A DNA stretch of 64,000 nt from positions 248,001 through 312,000 of the forward strand of contig NZ_PDHM01000017.1 of NCBI RefSeq assembly GCF_002573715.1. Reading direction: 5' to 3'. This document shows, piece by piece, positions 41,659 through 49,987 of the stretch. Position 1 is the first letter of the stretch; each line of letters begins with the position of its first letter. Both the position numbers and the translations under genes were made by a program. Under the pieces are notes generated by a model. That model had not been told where the DNA came from. It did not search any database and saw only the letters and a program-made list of their open reading frames with translations. This DNA comes from Paenibacillus sp. EZ-K15. Lineage in GTDB: Bacteria > Bacillota > Bacilli > Paenibacillales > Paenibacillaceae.

Positions 41659-42714
41659 TCATTCCGGCCAAATCCAATGGACCGGTACGACTTCACGCCT
41701 TGGTTCGTACGCTCCGGACAACTGTTCCGACAGCAACTCAACGGCACGTCGGCTTACTTCATCCAATTGCTGACGGACGAAAGGAATGCCTTCGAGATCC
41801 GGATCGTCAAAGGCGGCCAGCTGAGGTTCGTTCCCTGCTCCCGTCCTCATTTCCCGAATGGCATAATGGGTATAGCGGGCCAATTCTGCGTTAACGGCAA
41901 AGACCGCCGTGATATCGCTCCGATCGTGCAGAAAACGAACGACCTCCCGTTGTCCGTGCCCCTCTGCTATAGTTTCCAAATCCAGCATGCACCATAGTGT
42001 CTTGTCTATAGGCAAGCCCTGTTCCATAAAAGCGGCCTCGAAGCCTTTGGCTCTTTCGTCCGTAACCGAATTTGTAATTTCCGGTGACAGGAAGGCAATG
42101 CGCCTATGCCCCGCCGCAAGCAAACTGGATATAGCTTCGCGAACGCCTCCGTAATTGTCAGAGCTGACGCTGTACGCTTTGATCTCTTTCAAGAAACGGT
42201 CGACAAGCACCAATGGAACCCGATCGAGCGACAAGCGTAGAATTGCGTTATTGTAGCTTTCCTGCTCGACCGGGAAAATGATAAACCCATCGACGCCTCG
42301 TTCTTGGAACTGCTTGATCGCTCGGTATTCTTCCTCTTGCGACTCGCGTGTAATGCGGATCAACAGGTCATACTCCCGCTCCGCACAATAACGTTCCAGA
42401 CCATCCAGCAGCTGCTGGTCGATCTTGGTTTTCATCGTTGGCAAAATAATCGCGATCGTCTTTTTCTTACCCGACTGAAGATTTGGCCCTTCCGGAATGC
42501 CCAGCTCCCGAACGAAGGTGCCCTTTCCACGATATCGCACTAACAAGCCTTCCTCTACCAAACCGTTGAGCGCGTTTTTGGATGTAATCTGGCTCACACC
42601 GTACCGCTGAGCCAAGTCCTTCTCCGATGGTACCAAGGCACCTGCCTGCAACTCGCCGCTCTGAATGCGCTGGCGTATGTCGTTCTGAATACGTTTATAT
42701 AACGGATGCTCCAT
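41659..42714 (-). CDS. GntR-HTH/LacI-sensor hybrid regulator (AraR type), copy 2
   Basis: A 351-residue paralogue of the next gene. HTH: LVPSEKDLAQRYGVSQITSK and NALNGLVEEGLLVRYRGKGT. Sensor: KKTIAIILPTMKTKIDQQLL, AAGHRRIAFLSPEITNSVTD and ERAKGFEAAFMEQGLPIDKT. The recognition helix SQITSKNAL is identical in the two copies, so both could bind the same operator, while the sensor domains differ and might answer different sugars. ATG follows GAGG. Divergent from the sialidase-fold gene across a region with a cre site and an operator copy. Confidence 0.88.
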   Translation of the reverse strand: MEHPLYKRIQNDIRQRIQSGELQAGALVPSEKDLAQRYGVSQITSKNALNGLVEEGLLVRYRGKGTFVRELGIPEGPNLQSGKKKTIAIILPTMKTKIDQQLLDGLERYCAEREYDLLIRITRESQEEEYRAIKQFQERGVDGFIIFPVEQESYNNAILRLSLDRVPLVLVDRFLKEIKAYSVSSDNYGGVREAISSLLAAGHRRIAFLSPEITNSVTDERAKGFEAAFMEQGLPIDKTLWCMLDLETIAEGHGQREVVRFLHDRSDITAVFAVNAELARYTHYAIREMRTGAGNEPQLAAFDDPDLEGIPFVRQQLDEVSRRAVELLSEQLSGAYEPRREVVPVHWIWPE

Positions 42715-42757
42715 GTCTGACCTCGCTTTTTACGTCAGTCCCCACTGAAAAATAATA

Positions 42758-42771
42758 TATATTTAGTATAT
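42758..42771. promoter_or_regulatory. Candidate operator in the regulator/sialidase divergent promoter
   Basis: TATATTTAGTATAT, a second exact copy of the 14-bp sequence before regulator copy 1, 44 bp upstream of regulator copy 2. Confidence 0.5.
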
Positions 42772-42803
42772 CTTAAATGATATTAATTGCGATACAATCC
42801 CTT

Positions 42804-42821
42804 TTAGAAAGCGCTTTCTAA
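42804..42821. promoter_or_regulatory. cre site (CcpA), perfect 18-bp palindrome
   Basis: TTAGAAAGCGCTTTCTAA is perfectly palindromic and matches the cre core. It lies 24 bp upstream of the ATG of the sialidase-fold gene. Confidence 0.75.
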
Positions 42822-42845
42822 TTCGGGTTGGGAGGTTCATTGCAT

Positions 42846-44447
42846 ATGAAACGAAACAAAGGCTTCTGGAAGAAACCACTTGCTTTCGTCGTCATGCTTG
42901 CACTTACTTTAACGGCAATTCCATTGTCGCCGGTTCATGCCGCTTCATCAGGTATGGCGTGAGCTTCGCAGCAGATTGCCATCTATACGCCGCCATCGGG
43001 AGGCGTATGGTATCCTCGGCTGCTCAAGCTTACGCCGAGCGAGTGGCTCGTATCCTTCGACACCAACGCTGGCGGAGGCAACACGCGCATTGTGGTCTCC
43101 CGAACACAGGACGGCGGCTATACATGGAGCGCTCCGATCACAGCTGTCTCAAGCAGCGCCGGCAATGTGGGGAATGGCCAAATGTTAAGGCTGCCGAGCG
43201 GGGAAATTTGGTTAGCCTATCGGCAGGTCGTACAGAACGGCTCGACCTATGACATCCAGCTTAACGTCAGGCGGAGCGTCGACGGTGGTTACACCTGGAG
43301 CGATTTGCCTGGCGGATTGGTCGGGAGTTCAACCGCCTCCAGCTTTAAAGGTTTGTGGGAGCCGCATCTGGACATGATCAACGGCAAAATTGCGGTGCTT
43401 TATGCGGACGACAGTCCGGCTGCGGTCGGAACGACCGGGCTGCAAAATTTGTATATGAAGACCTGGAACGGAAGCGGCTGGGGCAGCCGCATCACGGTCA
43501 GTGACGGAGTGGCAGCCGGCTCCCGCGACGGTATGCCGGTCATCACGCGAATGAACGACGGGCGGTATATAACCGTATTCGAAGCCTCGGACGTTGCCGG
43601 CCACCCTTTTGTCATCAAGTATAAAATATCGCCGGACGGCTTTAATTGGTCGGTTCCCCGCCAAACGATGTACGTTCCCAGCGGCAATGGCAAAAAGGCG
43701 GGTGCTCCGTTCGTCGTGAAGCTTGACGACGGCCGTCTTATGGCTGCATTCCAGACCGATGACAGCAGCGCCAACACGGGAGATCCTTACACCTCGATGT
43801 TTACGATGATCAGCTCCGATAACGGCGCGTCATGGCAGTACAAAACCAATGTTTTTCCGGTGTCCGATACGAAATCCTCCAACTGGAATGCCCTGATGAC
43901 CATCGATTCGACTCGCGTCGCTGCCGTCACCAGCGCAACTTATCCGGCAAACGGCATCTATCTGCGCTTCGGGCATGCCGTGACACCGCCGCAAACGAAT
44001 GTCGTTAACAATCCTGGCTTTGAAACAGCCAATGTGGCGGGCTGGACGACGTACGGCGATGATTACCCGAAACGGATTCTTATTCATGGAGCTAATGATG
44101 GTGTTGGGCTTCCCGCTGCCGAAGGCTCTTACTTTGTCGGTCTCGCAGGCACAAGCGGACCTTCGACCGCATATGTCGGACAGACGATTAGCGGTCTCGA
44201 TAACGGCACGTATACGATGCGTGCCCGCATGCGCAGCAGCGGAGGCCAGAACAGCTGTGTCATGGAAGTGAAGGACTATGGAGGCAGCATGCTTCAAACC
44301 GGGTGTCCGTTGACAACGGCGTGGACGCCTGTCACAATATCCAATATCCAAGTGACGAGCGGCAAGGCGACGATCGGATTTTACGTATCCAATTCGTCCT
44401 CTTCCCAATGGGCGGATATCGATCAGGTCGAGTTCTTCCGGAACTAG
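42846..44447 (+). pseudogene. Secreted sialidase-fold glycosidase (GH93/GH33-like), interrupted by in-frame TGA
   Basis: ATG 42846 behind GGGAGG opens a signal peptide (KPLAFVVMLALTLTAIPLSP, then VHAASSGMA), which stops at TGA 42960-42962 (codon 39). The same frame continues at once as ASQQIAIYTPPSGGVWYPRL and runs to 44447, so one TGG-to-TGA change (Trp) explains the break. The body has Asp-box repeats (SRTQDGGYTWS, RRSVDGGYTWSD) of six-bladed sialidase-fold enzymes. GLWEPHLDMINGKIAVLYAD and SRDGMPVITRMNDGRYITVF recall exo-arabinanases of GH93. A C-terminal carbohydrate-binding-like domain begins near NPGFETANVAGW. Re-initiation downstream would give no signal peptide. The neighbouring arabinan-type genes fit a GH93 role (inference). 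Confidence 0.78.
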
Positions 44448-44548
44448 TAGGAGTATAACCTCCGGCTAAACCAATCGTCTAAATGAGGCCTCTCCACGAT
44501 AGAAGTAGGTTAAAATGCATTAACATTGTTGAAACTACTTTATTCCAA

Positions 44549-44597
44549 GGCCGTCCAAAAGTCATCATAGATGGCAGTGGACGGCCCCTTTCATTTT
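44549..44597 (+). terminator. Terminator after the sialidase-fold gene
   Basis: GGCCGTCCA and TGGACGGCC arms with a 20-nt loop, followed by CCTTTCATTTT on the plus strand. The U-run is weak. Confidence 0.55.
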
Positions 44598-44669
44598 AGT
44601 CAGCAAAAAGATTACTTCATGCCTTTGATTATGGTCGTTGTATGCAAGATCATCACTTGATCGCTTTCC

Positions 44670-45968
44670 TCACATCTCTTCAAACAAGACCTCCGACACA
44701 AGAAACGCTGTACCGTCGTATTCGTACCGCAACCGGACCGCGACCGGGAATTCGCCAGGCGAAACCTGAATCGGCACCGATGCGTATAAGGTGCCTCCCT
44801 CAACGTAATACCTAACTATGTTGCCAAGCGCGGGCTGATCCAGCCAAAAACCGGCGTCTTCCTCCTTATATTCAAATGTGCGAGTTACCCCGTCCAGCAT
44901 GAATTGAAAAATCCGTTTTCCCGCTTCTGCTGTCGCCTTGTAGCTTAGTTTGGACTTTACCGAAAGCACCGGATCGGCTGACATCACCTCTCTAAAACTT
45001 TCTGTTAGAAGTTTCAACTCCGATTCTCTAATGCCAGTACCGTAGCCGGTTGTCAAAATGATTGCAAGTACATCCTCCTTGTTATTTTTTGCAGGCAGCA
45101 ATGCAACGTCTGGATAGTAGGTTTCGTTGCTCACATTCTTCCAATCATGAAAGGTATGTTCCGTGTCGCCATACTGAACGTGGATGGAGCGGATCATCCC
45201 TTCTTTTTGGATCAGAGTTCCGGTCATCTTCAGGCCAATCTCCGTATCCTCCCTTAATATCACGGTATTCCCCTGCTCGTCTCCAACCTTGATTCCATCC
45301 AAAGGTGCTCCCGTTTCGTCTATGTCGATTTGCTCAATAAGCGAGATCCTGTGTGAATCGTTACGAATAGTAACGTCTATCGTTTCCTCATACTTCATCG
45401 GAATCGAATCTCGCAGCAGCAGACGAAGTCGATATACGGTTTGCGCTTCTTCTGCGTTTATCTCCTTCACGTGCACTTCATATACCCAAGGGCTGGACAC
45501 ATCATAGCGGTCAAGCGGCCATTTCACCTCAGGATGCTCCCATATATCCGGCGATAGGCCGCCCCAGATGCCAAGCTCTCGCTGCAAGAGAGCTTCGGTC
45601 AGTGTCACGATCGTGCGGTCGTTAGCCTGTTTGATCTCATTTTTCGCAAGGTTCCACCAGTCGAAGTCGCCTCCTGTTCCAAGCAGGATGCTGGATTCAA
45701 ACGTTCCTCCCCCCTGTGTGCCTGGACCTGGAGCTACCGGATGGGGAATAGATGGGGTCTGGTTTCCGAACCAGATCCCACCCCCTAACAGAAGCAGTAT
45801 CGCGGGAATGATGGCTACAGCAGGTCGTCTCCATCCACGGCGGGTTCGTTTCATTTCAACCACCGTAAGTCTTTTTTCCACATCCTCCATCATGTCAGCT
45901 TTAAATCGCCGCTCCTTAAAGGGCGGTCCAGCCAGTCTCTTATTCCAATCCGGCTTCCATTCATTCAT
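44670..45968 (-). CDS. Anti-sigma factor, membrane-bound, with large extracytoplasmic domain
   Basis: A 432-residue protein starting at ATG 45968 (GAAGGAG). It overlaps the ECF sigma gene by 8 bp, the classic sigma/anti-sigma coupling. A short cytoplasmic N terminus (about 45 residues, ADMMEDVEKRLTVVEMKR) is followed by one membrane helix (AVAIIPAILLLLGGGIWFG). About 365 mostly beta-strand residues outside the membrane follow, with no recognised domain and no zinc-binding ZAS HxxxCxxC motif. It probably holds the adjacent sigma factor and senses an envelope signal. Confidence 0.7.
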   Translation of the reverse strand: MNEWKPDWNKRLAGPPFKERRFKADMMEDVEKRLTVVEMKRTRRGWRRPAVAIIPAILLLLGGGIWFGNQTPSIPHPVAPGPGTQGGGTFESSILLGTGGDFDWWNLAKNEIKQANDRTIVTLTEALLQRELGIWGGLSPDIWEHPEVKWPLDRYDVSSPWVYEVHVKEINAEEAQTVYRLRLLLRDSIPMKYEETIDVTIRNDSHRISLIEQIDIDETGAPLDGIKVGDEQGNTVILREDTEIGLKMTGTLIQKEGMIRSIHVQYGDTEHTFHDWKNVSNETYYPDVALLPAKNNKEDVLAIILTTGYGTGIRESELKLLTESFREVMSADPVLSVKSKLSYKATAEAGKRIFQFMLDGVTRTFEYKEEDAGFWLDQPALGNIVRYYVEGGTLYASVPIQVSPGEFPVAVRLRYEYDGTAFLVSEVLFEEM

Positions 45969-46503
45969 CGTCGTTCGCTCCTTCCCATCTGGCGGCAACC
46001 TTCTTTTTAGCTCTGTAAATTCTAGACTTTACCGTCCCTGGCGAAAGACCGGTAATGCCGGATATTTCCTCTATGGATAGCTGAAGATGTACACTCAGCA
46101 CGAGGGGGTCTCGAAATTTACCGGGCAGCTTTAGAACCTCCTGCCACAGCTCATCCGCCTCCTCCCGTTTCAAATACTCCGACTCGGCAGATGGCGAAGA
46201 CATCGTCCCGTTCAGCCCATCACCCGGCGATCGCCCGCCGATCAGCACCACTCTACGCAAAAACGCTCGTTTCAGATAGGAAAGCGCTGTGTTTCGGGTG
46301 ATTTTGAGCAGCCAAGTTTTGATGGAAGCCTCCCCGCGAAAGAAGGAAATATTTTGATAAGCTTTAATAAACACATCCTGCGCGATATCATCCGCTGTAT
46401 GTGAATTTCTGGTGATCACGTAAGCATAATTCCAGACATCCTCACCGTAGGATTCCATTAGCATCCGGATGTCCGAAATATTCAGTTCCGCAGAATGCTG
46501 CAT
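45961..46503 (-). CDS. ECF-type RNA polymerase sigma factor 1
   Basis: About 180 residues. I prefer ATG 46503 (MQHSAELNISDIRML), 6 nt after GAGGGAG; TTG 46518 is the longest option. Region 2 has YGEDVWNYAYVITRNSHTAD, DIAQDVFIKAYQNISFFRGE and SIKTWLLKITRNTALSYLKR. Region 4 has LPGKFRDPLVLSVHLQLSIE and EISGITGLSPGTVKSRIYRA with KKKVAARW. It directs transcription of an unknown stress regulon and is probably released by the anti-sigma factor encoded next. Confidence 0.88.
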   Translation of the reverse strand: MQHSAELNISDIRMLMESYGEDVWNYAYVITRNSHTADDIAQDVFIKAYQNISFFRGEASIKTWLLKITRNTALSYLKRAFLRRVVLIGGRSPGDGLNGTMSSPSAESEYLKREEADELWQEVLKLPGKFRDPLVLSVHLQLSIEEISGITGLSPGTVKSRIYRAKKKVAARWEGANDDE

Positions 46504-46642
46504 CTGCATCTCCCTCAAGCTGTTCGCCCCCTTACCAAAACAGACTCCATACGGTCGATGAAAGTTCCCGAAATCAAATGAATATTATCCGGCAGTTTAA
46601 TATGTAATGGTCGTCACCTTGACCGATTCTCCTCATGAACTA

Positions 46643-46666
46643 AAAAGGACACCTATTTAGGTGTCC
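46643..46666 (-). terminator. Terminator after the methyltransferase gene
   Basis: GGACACC/GGTGTCC stem with a 6-nt loop and CCTTTTT on the minus strand, 25 bp beyond the stop codon. Confidence 0.75.
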
Positions 46667-46690
46667 CTCTGTTTATCTTGTACAAGTGGG

Positions 46691-47425
46691 TCAGACCTGC
46701 TTATCTGCGGCGATCAATAAGAAAATGGGGCGTCGGAATGCATCATGCCATTCTGGATCCTTAAGCTGGTCGCGTTCTGGCTTAAGCTCAGACATTTCCC
46801 TAAACTGGAATCCTGCTTTCACTAACGCATTCATCTGTGTGGCTACATTCCGATGGTACTTGGTGACTTCATTGTCAAGAAATCTAGTTTGGCGTGCGCC
46901 CTCCTCATGATAGTGATCGATAGGCCAAAACAACTTCTCCCCGTCGGGGCCATAATACCAATCTTGTTCGGGCACAGCAGTAAACACGGGGTGTTCAACT
47001 GAAAAGACAAACGAACCTCCAGCCGTTAGACTCTGATATACCTTTTTACAGATATCCTCGAAATCACGAATGTAATGAAGTGCAAGCGAACTAATCACGA
47101 GATCGAACTCGTTAGCTGGGTAGTCATAATCCTCTATTGCGGACTGCACATATTCTATATTCGTGTCATCGGTCATCAACCTTGCCCTCTCCAGCATGTT
47201 CTTTGAGATATCCACTCCGACCACAGACCGTGCATGCTGTTCTCTTACGTACCTGCAGTGCCACCCGAATCCGCAGCCGAGATCAAGCACCTTTTTATCC
47301 CTAAGTTCCGGAAACATCGATCGAAAGGCACCCCATTCTCCTGCTCCTTCTAATCCTTTGATTGAACGGGGAAGTTGATTGTAATTCTCGAAAAATCCCA
47401 GATCATCATACTTGTTTTGCTTCAC
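46691..47425 (-). CDS. Class I SAM-dependent methyltransferase
   Basis: A 244-residue enzyme with a GTG start (GGGGAG upstream). Motif I is KVLDLGCGFGWHCRYVRE, acidic loop VVGVDISKNMLERAR, and motif IV region FDLVISSLALHYIRDFEDIC. The C-terminal half has SVEHPVFTAVPEQDWYYGPD and FLDNEVTKYHRNVATQMNAL, typical of UbiE/SmtA-like methyltransferases of Bacillales. The substrate is not predictable. Monocistronic with its own terminator. Confidence 0.85.
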   Translation of the reverse strand: MKQNKYDDLGFFENYNQLPRSIKGLEGAGEWGAFRSMFPELRDKKVLDLGCGFGWHCRYVREQHARSVVGVDISKNMLERARLMTDDTNIEYVQSAIEDYDYPANEFDLVISSLALHYIRDFEDICKKVYQSLTAGGSFVFSVEHPVFTAVPEQDWYYGPDGEKLFWPIDHYHEEGARQTRFLDNEVTKYHRNVATQMNALVKAGFQFREMSELKPERDQLKDPEWHDAFRRPIFLLIAADKQV

Positions 47426-47551
47426 TACAATCTCCCCTTAACGTTATTTTATAATTCCCCCCCATTATATTTGACCTGTTTTCATTCCTCAACGCCAGTC
47501 TTGTTTCTGCTTTAATTGTGATCATGGACCGAGCACTGTTACTCAAAGCGT

Positions 47552-48193
47552 TTATTCCCTATCTTCTTCATCAAGACGCAAGGTGAACACAAGTGCCCAC
47601 TCCGTATTTCTCAACGATTCCGTTGAAAGATCCGCTGTATGTATTTTATTGGTACTTGTAGCATGCATACCAAATACATGAACGGGCTGGTCTATCGTAA
47701 ACGAACGTGGACGCGTATCCTGAATCAAACCATGTGCTGTCAACTTTTTGTCCCAAGGAATAGTAATGGTAGAAAGGCTTGATCCCGAGTGAGAAATGGT
47801 GTTGACTTTAATCTTGCTGAACTCCTTTTGACCCTCTATGGATTCCGTGTCCACGGATATGATTAGTTCTACTTCGTTGCTTCCCTTTTGCTCGTTCGAA
47901 CTGTAAAACAAATCTCCGATCGCCCCTGCCGAATCTACTTTCTGCCCGTTCTTCCAAATATCGATGTCCAAGCTGACGTTAGGTTTATTTCCCTCATACT
48001 TTAATTTAAATGCACCCGTCATCGGACCGAGGAATAGCTTAAACTTTGCTGCGTCCCCTTGGAACAAATCCACCGGTGTAAATTCGATCTTGGAAGATGT
48101 CGAATGGGTCTCAGACGAGATCTGCCCCTTAGTTCCTGCAAAGCAACCCGTCAAAATCATGAAGACGATCAATATACACGCTTTTAACCTCAA
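47552..48193 (-). CDS. Hypothetical lipoprotein
   Basis: 213 residues, TTG start behind GGAGG. The N terminus MRLKACILIVFMILTGCFAG has a lipobox ending at Cys17. The mature part is rich in beta strands (FKLFLGPMTGAFKLKYEGNK, then PNVSLDIDIWKNGQKV) and shows no family I recognise. It sits 34 bp after the kinase-fold gene on the same strand and may be cotranscribed with it. Confidence 0.6.
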   Translation of the reverse strand: MRLKACILIVFMILTGCFAGTKGQISSETHSTSSKIEFTPVDLFQGDAAKFKLFLGPMTGAFKLKYEGNKPNVSLDIDIWKNGQKVDSAGAIGDLFYSSNEQKGSNEVELIISVDTESIEGQKEFSKIKVNTISHSGSSLSTITIPWDKKLTAHGLIQDTRPRSFTIDQPVHVFGMHATSTNKIHTADLSTESLRNTEWALVFTLRLDEEDRE

Positions 48194-48227
48194 TTTACTA
48201 CCTCCATTAAACTAAGCCATCATGTTG

Positions 48228-49214
48228 CTAAAGTTGAATATCGCAGCCATCAAAAGGCAAGCCTCTTTCAATCAGCATAACAGCATGGTTGATTGCATTC
48301 TGTTGGTCCTCTGTAAGGCAGCTCTCATGCCCATTCCATTCACTAAGCCACCAGAAGAAAGAACAAATATTTCTATACTCCATAAACATGGGGATTGTTT
48401 GTTTCCAGTACTCGGTGAGATGGTATTCCTTCTCGTAACCCATGAGGAATTCACGCAAGAACAGTTGGGCAAACCTGCTTTTTGTGACACGATCTTCTGT
48501 ATGCACTCCCCACCAAACGGCATGAGTGGCCGCTATTGCAATGTCTAATGAAAACCAGCCATAGATACTATCATCAAAATCAAAAACCGTTATTTCACTG
48601 TTGTCGATAAAAAAATTATAAGGATGGAAGTCATGATGTATGAGTCCAAACGAATCGCTGCACCTAGGCAGTGAGTCAATCGTACTCTCGATAGAGATCA
48701 ATTTTTCAAGAAGTACATTGAAACTGCCTTGCTGCAGATGAGGATTATTGATGCTTCTTCTGCTCCAGCTGTCTCTCTTCACAAGGATGTCTGATGCTTC
48801 ATATGATTTCGATAGCCTATGCATCCTTCCCATGGTTTCTCCCCAATTTCTGAATATCTTCGGGCCCCATAGCTGTTCATTGTGCTTATCAAAAAAGCGA
48901 CCTGCAGCCTCATGAAAAGCAGTTGCTATATACCACTTATCTTCATCGCAGAATATGGCCGTTAACTCATTATTACATGTTTGAATCGGTAATGAAGCAC
49001 GTACTCCGTTCTTCACCAAGTAATAAACCCAATCTACCTCCGCCCTTATCTTCGGTACATATTCGTGTGATTTCTGAGATAACCGCAAGATATAGGACTG
49101 ATTGTCCTTCGTAAACCGATATACTTCATTGGTTGAGTTACTCAGGAAGACTAACGTTCCTACATGAAATTCGAAAGATTCTGCGGCTTTAAGCAATAGC
49201 TTCGAGCTTGCCAT
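48228..49214 (-). CDS. Phosphotransferase, APH/homoserine-kinase fold, second copy
   Basis: A 328-residue relative of the gene at 8209. NQSYILRLSQKSHEYVPKIR marks the nucleotide strand, FGLIHHDFHPYNFFIDNSEI the Brenner loop (HHDxxxxN in place of HGDxxxxN) and TVFDFDDSIYGWFSLDIAIA the DFD metal motif. The shared layout (YGWF/YSWY after DFD, C-terminal MEYRNICSFFWWLSEWNG) makes the two genes distant paralogues. Function unknown; broader relatives include spore-coat CotS-like and homoserine kinase-like proteins. GGAGG precedes ATG. Confidence 0.8.
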   Translation of the reverse strand: MASSKLLLKAAESFEFHVGTLVFLSNSTNEVYRFTKDNQSYILRLSQKSHEYVPKIRAEVDWVYYLVKNGVRASLPIQTCNNELTAIFCDEDKWYIATAFHEAAGRFFDKHNEQLWGPKIFRNWGETMGRMHRLSKSYEASDILVKRDSWSRRSINNPHLQQGSFNVLLEKLISIESTIDSLPRCSDSFGLIHHDFHPYNFFIDNSEITVFDFDDSIYGWFSLDIAIAATHAVWWGVHTEDRVTKSRFAQLFLREFLMGYEKEYHLTEYWKQTIPMFMEYRNICSFFWWLSEWNGHESCLTEDQQNAINHAVMLIERGLPFDGCDIQL

Positions 49215-49443
49215 TCAGGATGCCTCCATCTTTTTAAGAGTCCTATAGACCAATAATTATAAAAGCCGCTCAAGCGAGCGACTTTGTATTGATCTGTAAT
49301 CTCGATCACGATCATGTTTTCATTCGAAGAGTATTCGTTAAGAAGTTTGTGCGACTCCTGTTTTGGAATTATTAGCCAATCAATATGATACCACTCTTCT
49401 TATGATTTCGGAAGATGACCTTCACGAACGCACGTGAACAACT

Positions 49444-49473
49444 GCATAAGTTCGATTATTTTGGTGCATTGTA
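49444..49473 (+). promoter_or_regulatory. Probable sigma-G (forespore) promoter
   Basis: GCATA, an 18-nt spacer, then CATTGTA closely match the sigma-G consensus (GnATR - 18 - CATwnTA). Its start point would lie about 40 nt upstream of the 56-residue gene and sspH, a spore gene, which supports the call. The rest of the 49215-49443 gap shows nothing I recognise. Confidence 0.7.
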
Positions 49474-49520
49474 GTAATGCAGAGATTACAAAGGACTTAT
49501 CACAACATGGAGGGATCGTT

Positions 49521-49691
49521 TTGGCGAAGAGCAAACAGCATCAAGAAGCGCATGGGATTGGGCAAGTAGAACAACAGTTGAAAGATCAAATGGAGGCTGC
49601 CGAAGAAATTCAAGGACAATCGAAGCTGGATCAAGACATAAAAAAAGCCTCTCAACGTCGGGTTGATCCATTGAAAGACCTTTCGAAATAA
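49521..49691 (+). CDS. Small hydrophilic protein cotranscribed with sspH, probable spore protein
   Basis: 56 residues from a TTG at 49521, 6 nt after GGAGGG. The reading starts AKSKQHQEAHGIGQVEQQLK and ends RRVDPLKDLSK. It is lysine- and glutamine-rich, with no cysteine or tryptophan, as in several minor small acid-soluble spore proteins, but I cannot assign it to a named Ssp family. Its place between a sigma-G-like promoter and sspH (11 bp to the next ATG) makes forespore expression likely. Confidence 0.65.
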   Translation: MAKSKQHQEAHGIGQVEQQLKDQMEAAEEIQGQSKLDQDIKKASQRRVDPLKDLSK

Positions 49692-49702
49692 GGAGAACTG
49701 TC

Positions 49703-49882
49703 ATGAACAAACAAAGAGCGATTGAAATTTCGGAATCGGCCATTATGAAAAATGTAACTTATCAGGATACCCCTATTTTTATCCAGCATGTTAATGAGGA
49801 TGAAACCGCTCGGGTCTATCCGATCGGAAACTCGGAGCAGGAAATGACCGTCCCTTTATCCAGCCTCACCGAGCATCCATAA
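49703..49882 (+). CDS. sspH: Small acid-soluble spore protein H-type
   Basis: 59 residues behind AAGGAGAA. The sequence MNKQRAIEISESAIMKNVTY, then FIQHVNEDETARVYPIG and EMTVPLSSLTEHP matches the H-type SASP pattern I recall: a helical start, WIQHV-like core, TARVY, and MTVPV..L.EH. H-type SASPs are minor spore-core proteins made in the forespore. It is the second gene of the sigma-G operon and is followed by a strong terminator. This gene is direct evidence that the organism forms endospores. Confidence 0.85.
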   Translation: MNKQRAIEISESAIMKNVTYQDTPIFIQHVNEDETARVYPIGNSEQEMTVPLSSLTEHP

Positions 49883-49908
49883 GATAGAAACACTCACCCA
49901 ACCTTAAA

Positions 49909-49946
49909 CAAAAAATCCCATCCAATTTCGTTGGTGGGATTTTTTA
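49909..49946. terminator. Terminator of the sspH operon
   Basis: AAAAAATCCCA..CCAA / TTGG..TGGGATTTTTT stem with a TTTCG loop and U-runs on both strands, serving sspH on the plus strand and the beta-propeller gene on the minus strand. Confidence 0.85.
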
Positions 49947-49987
49947 TTGCTAAACGAAATATGATTCAAGTAACACAAGCTATTCCC

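Noticed and set aside
42960..42962. TGA as selenocysteine codon
   Set aside because: The codon sits at the signal peptide boundary where Trp is natural, no SECIS-like hairpin is evident just downstream, and the enzyme family does not use selenocysteine.
46541..46569. ECF promoter upstream of sigma factor 1 (GGGAAC...GTCTG)
   Set aside because: Spacing is 18 nt and the -10 lacks CGTC, too far from the consensus to list.
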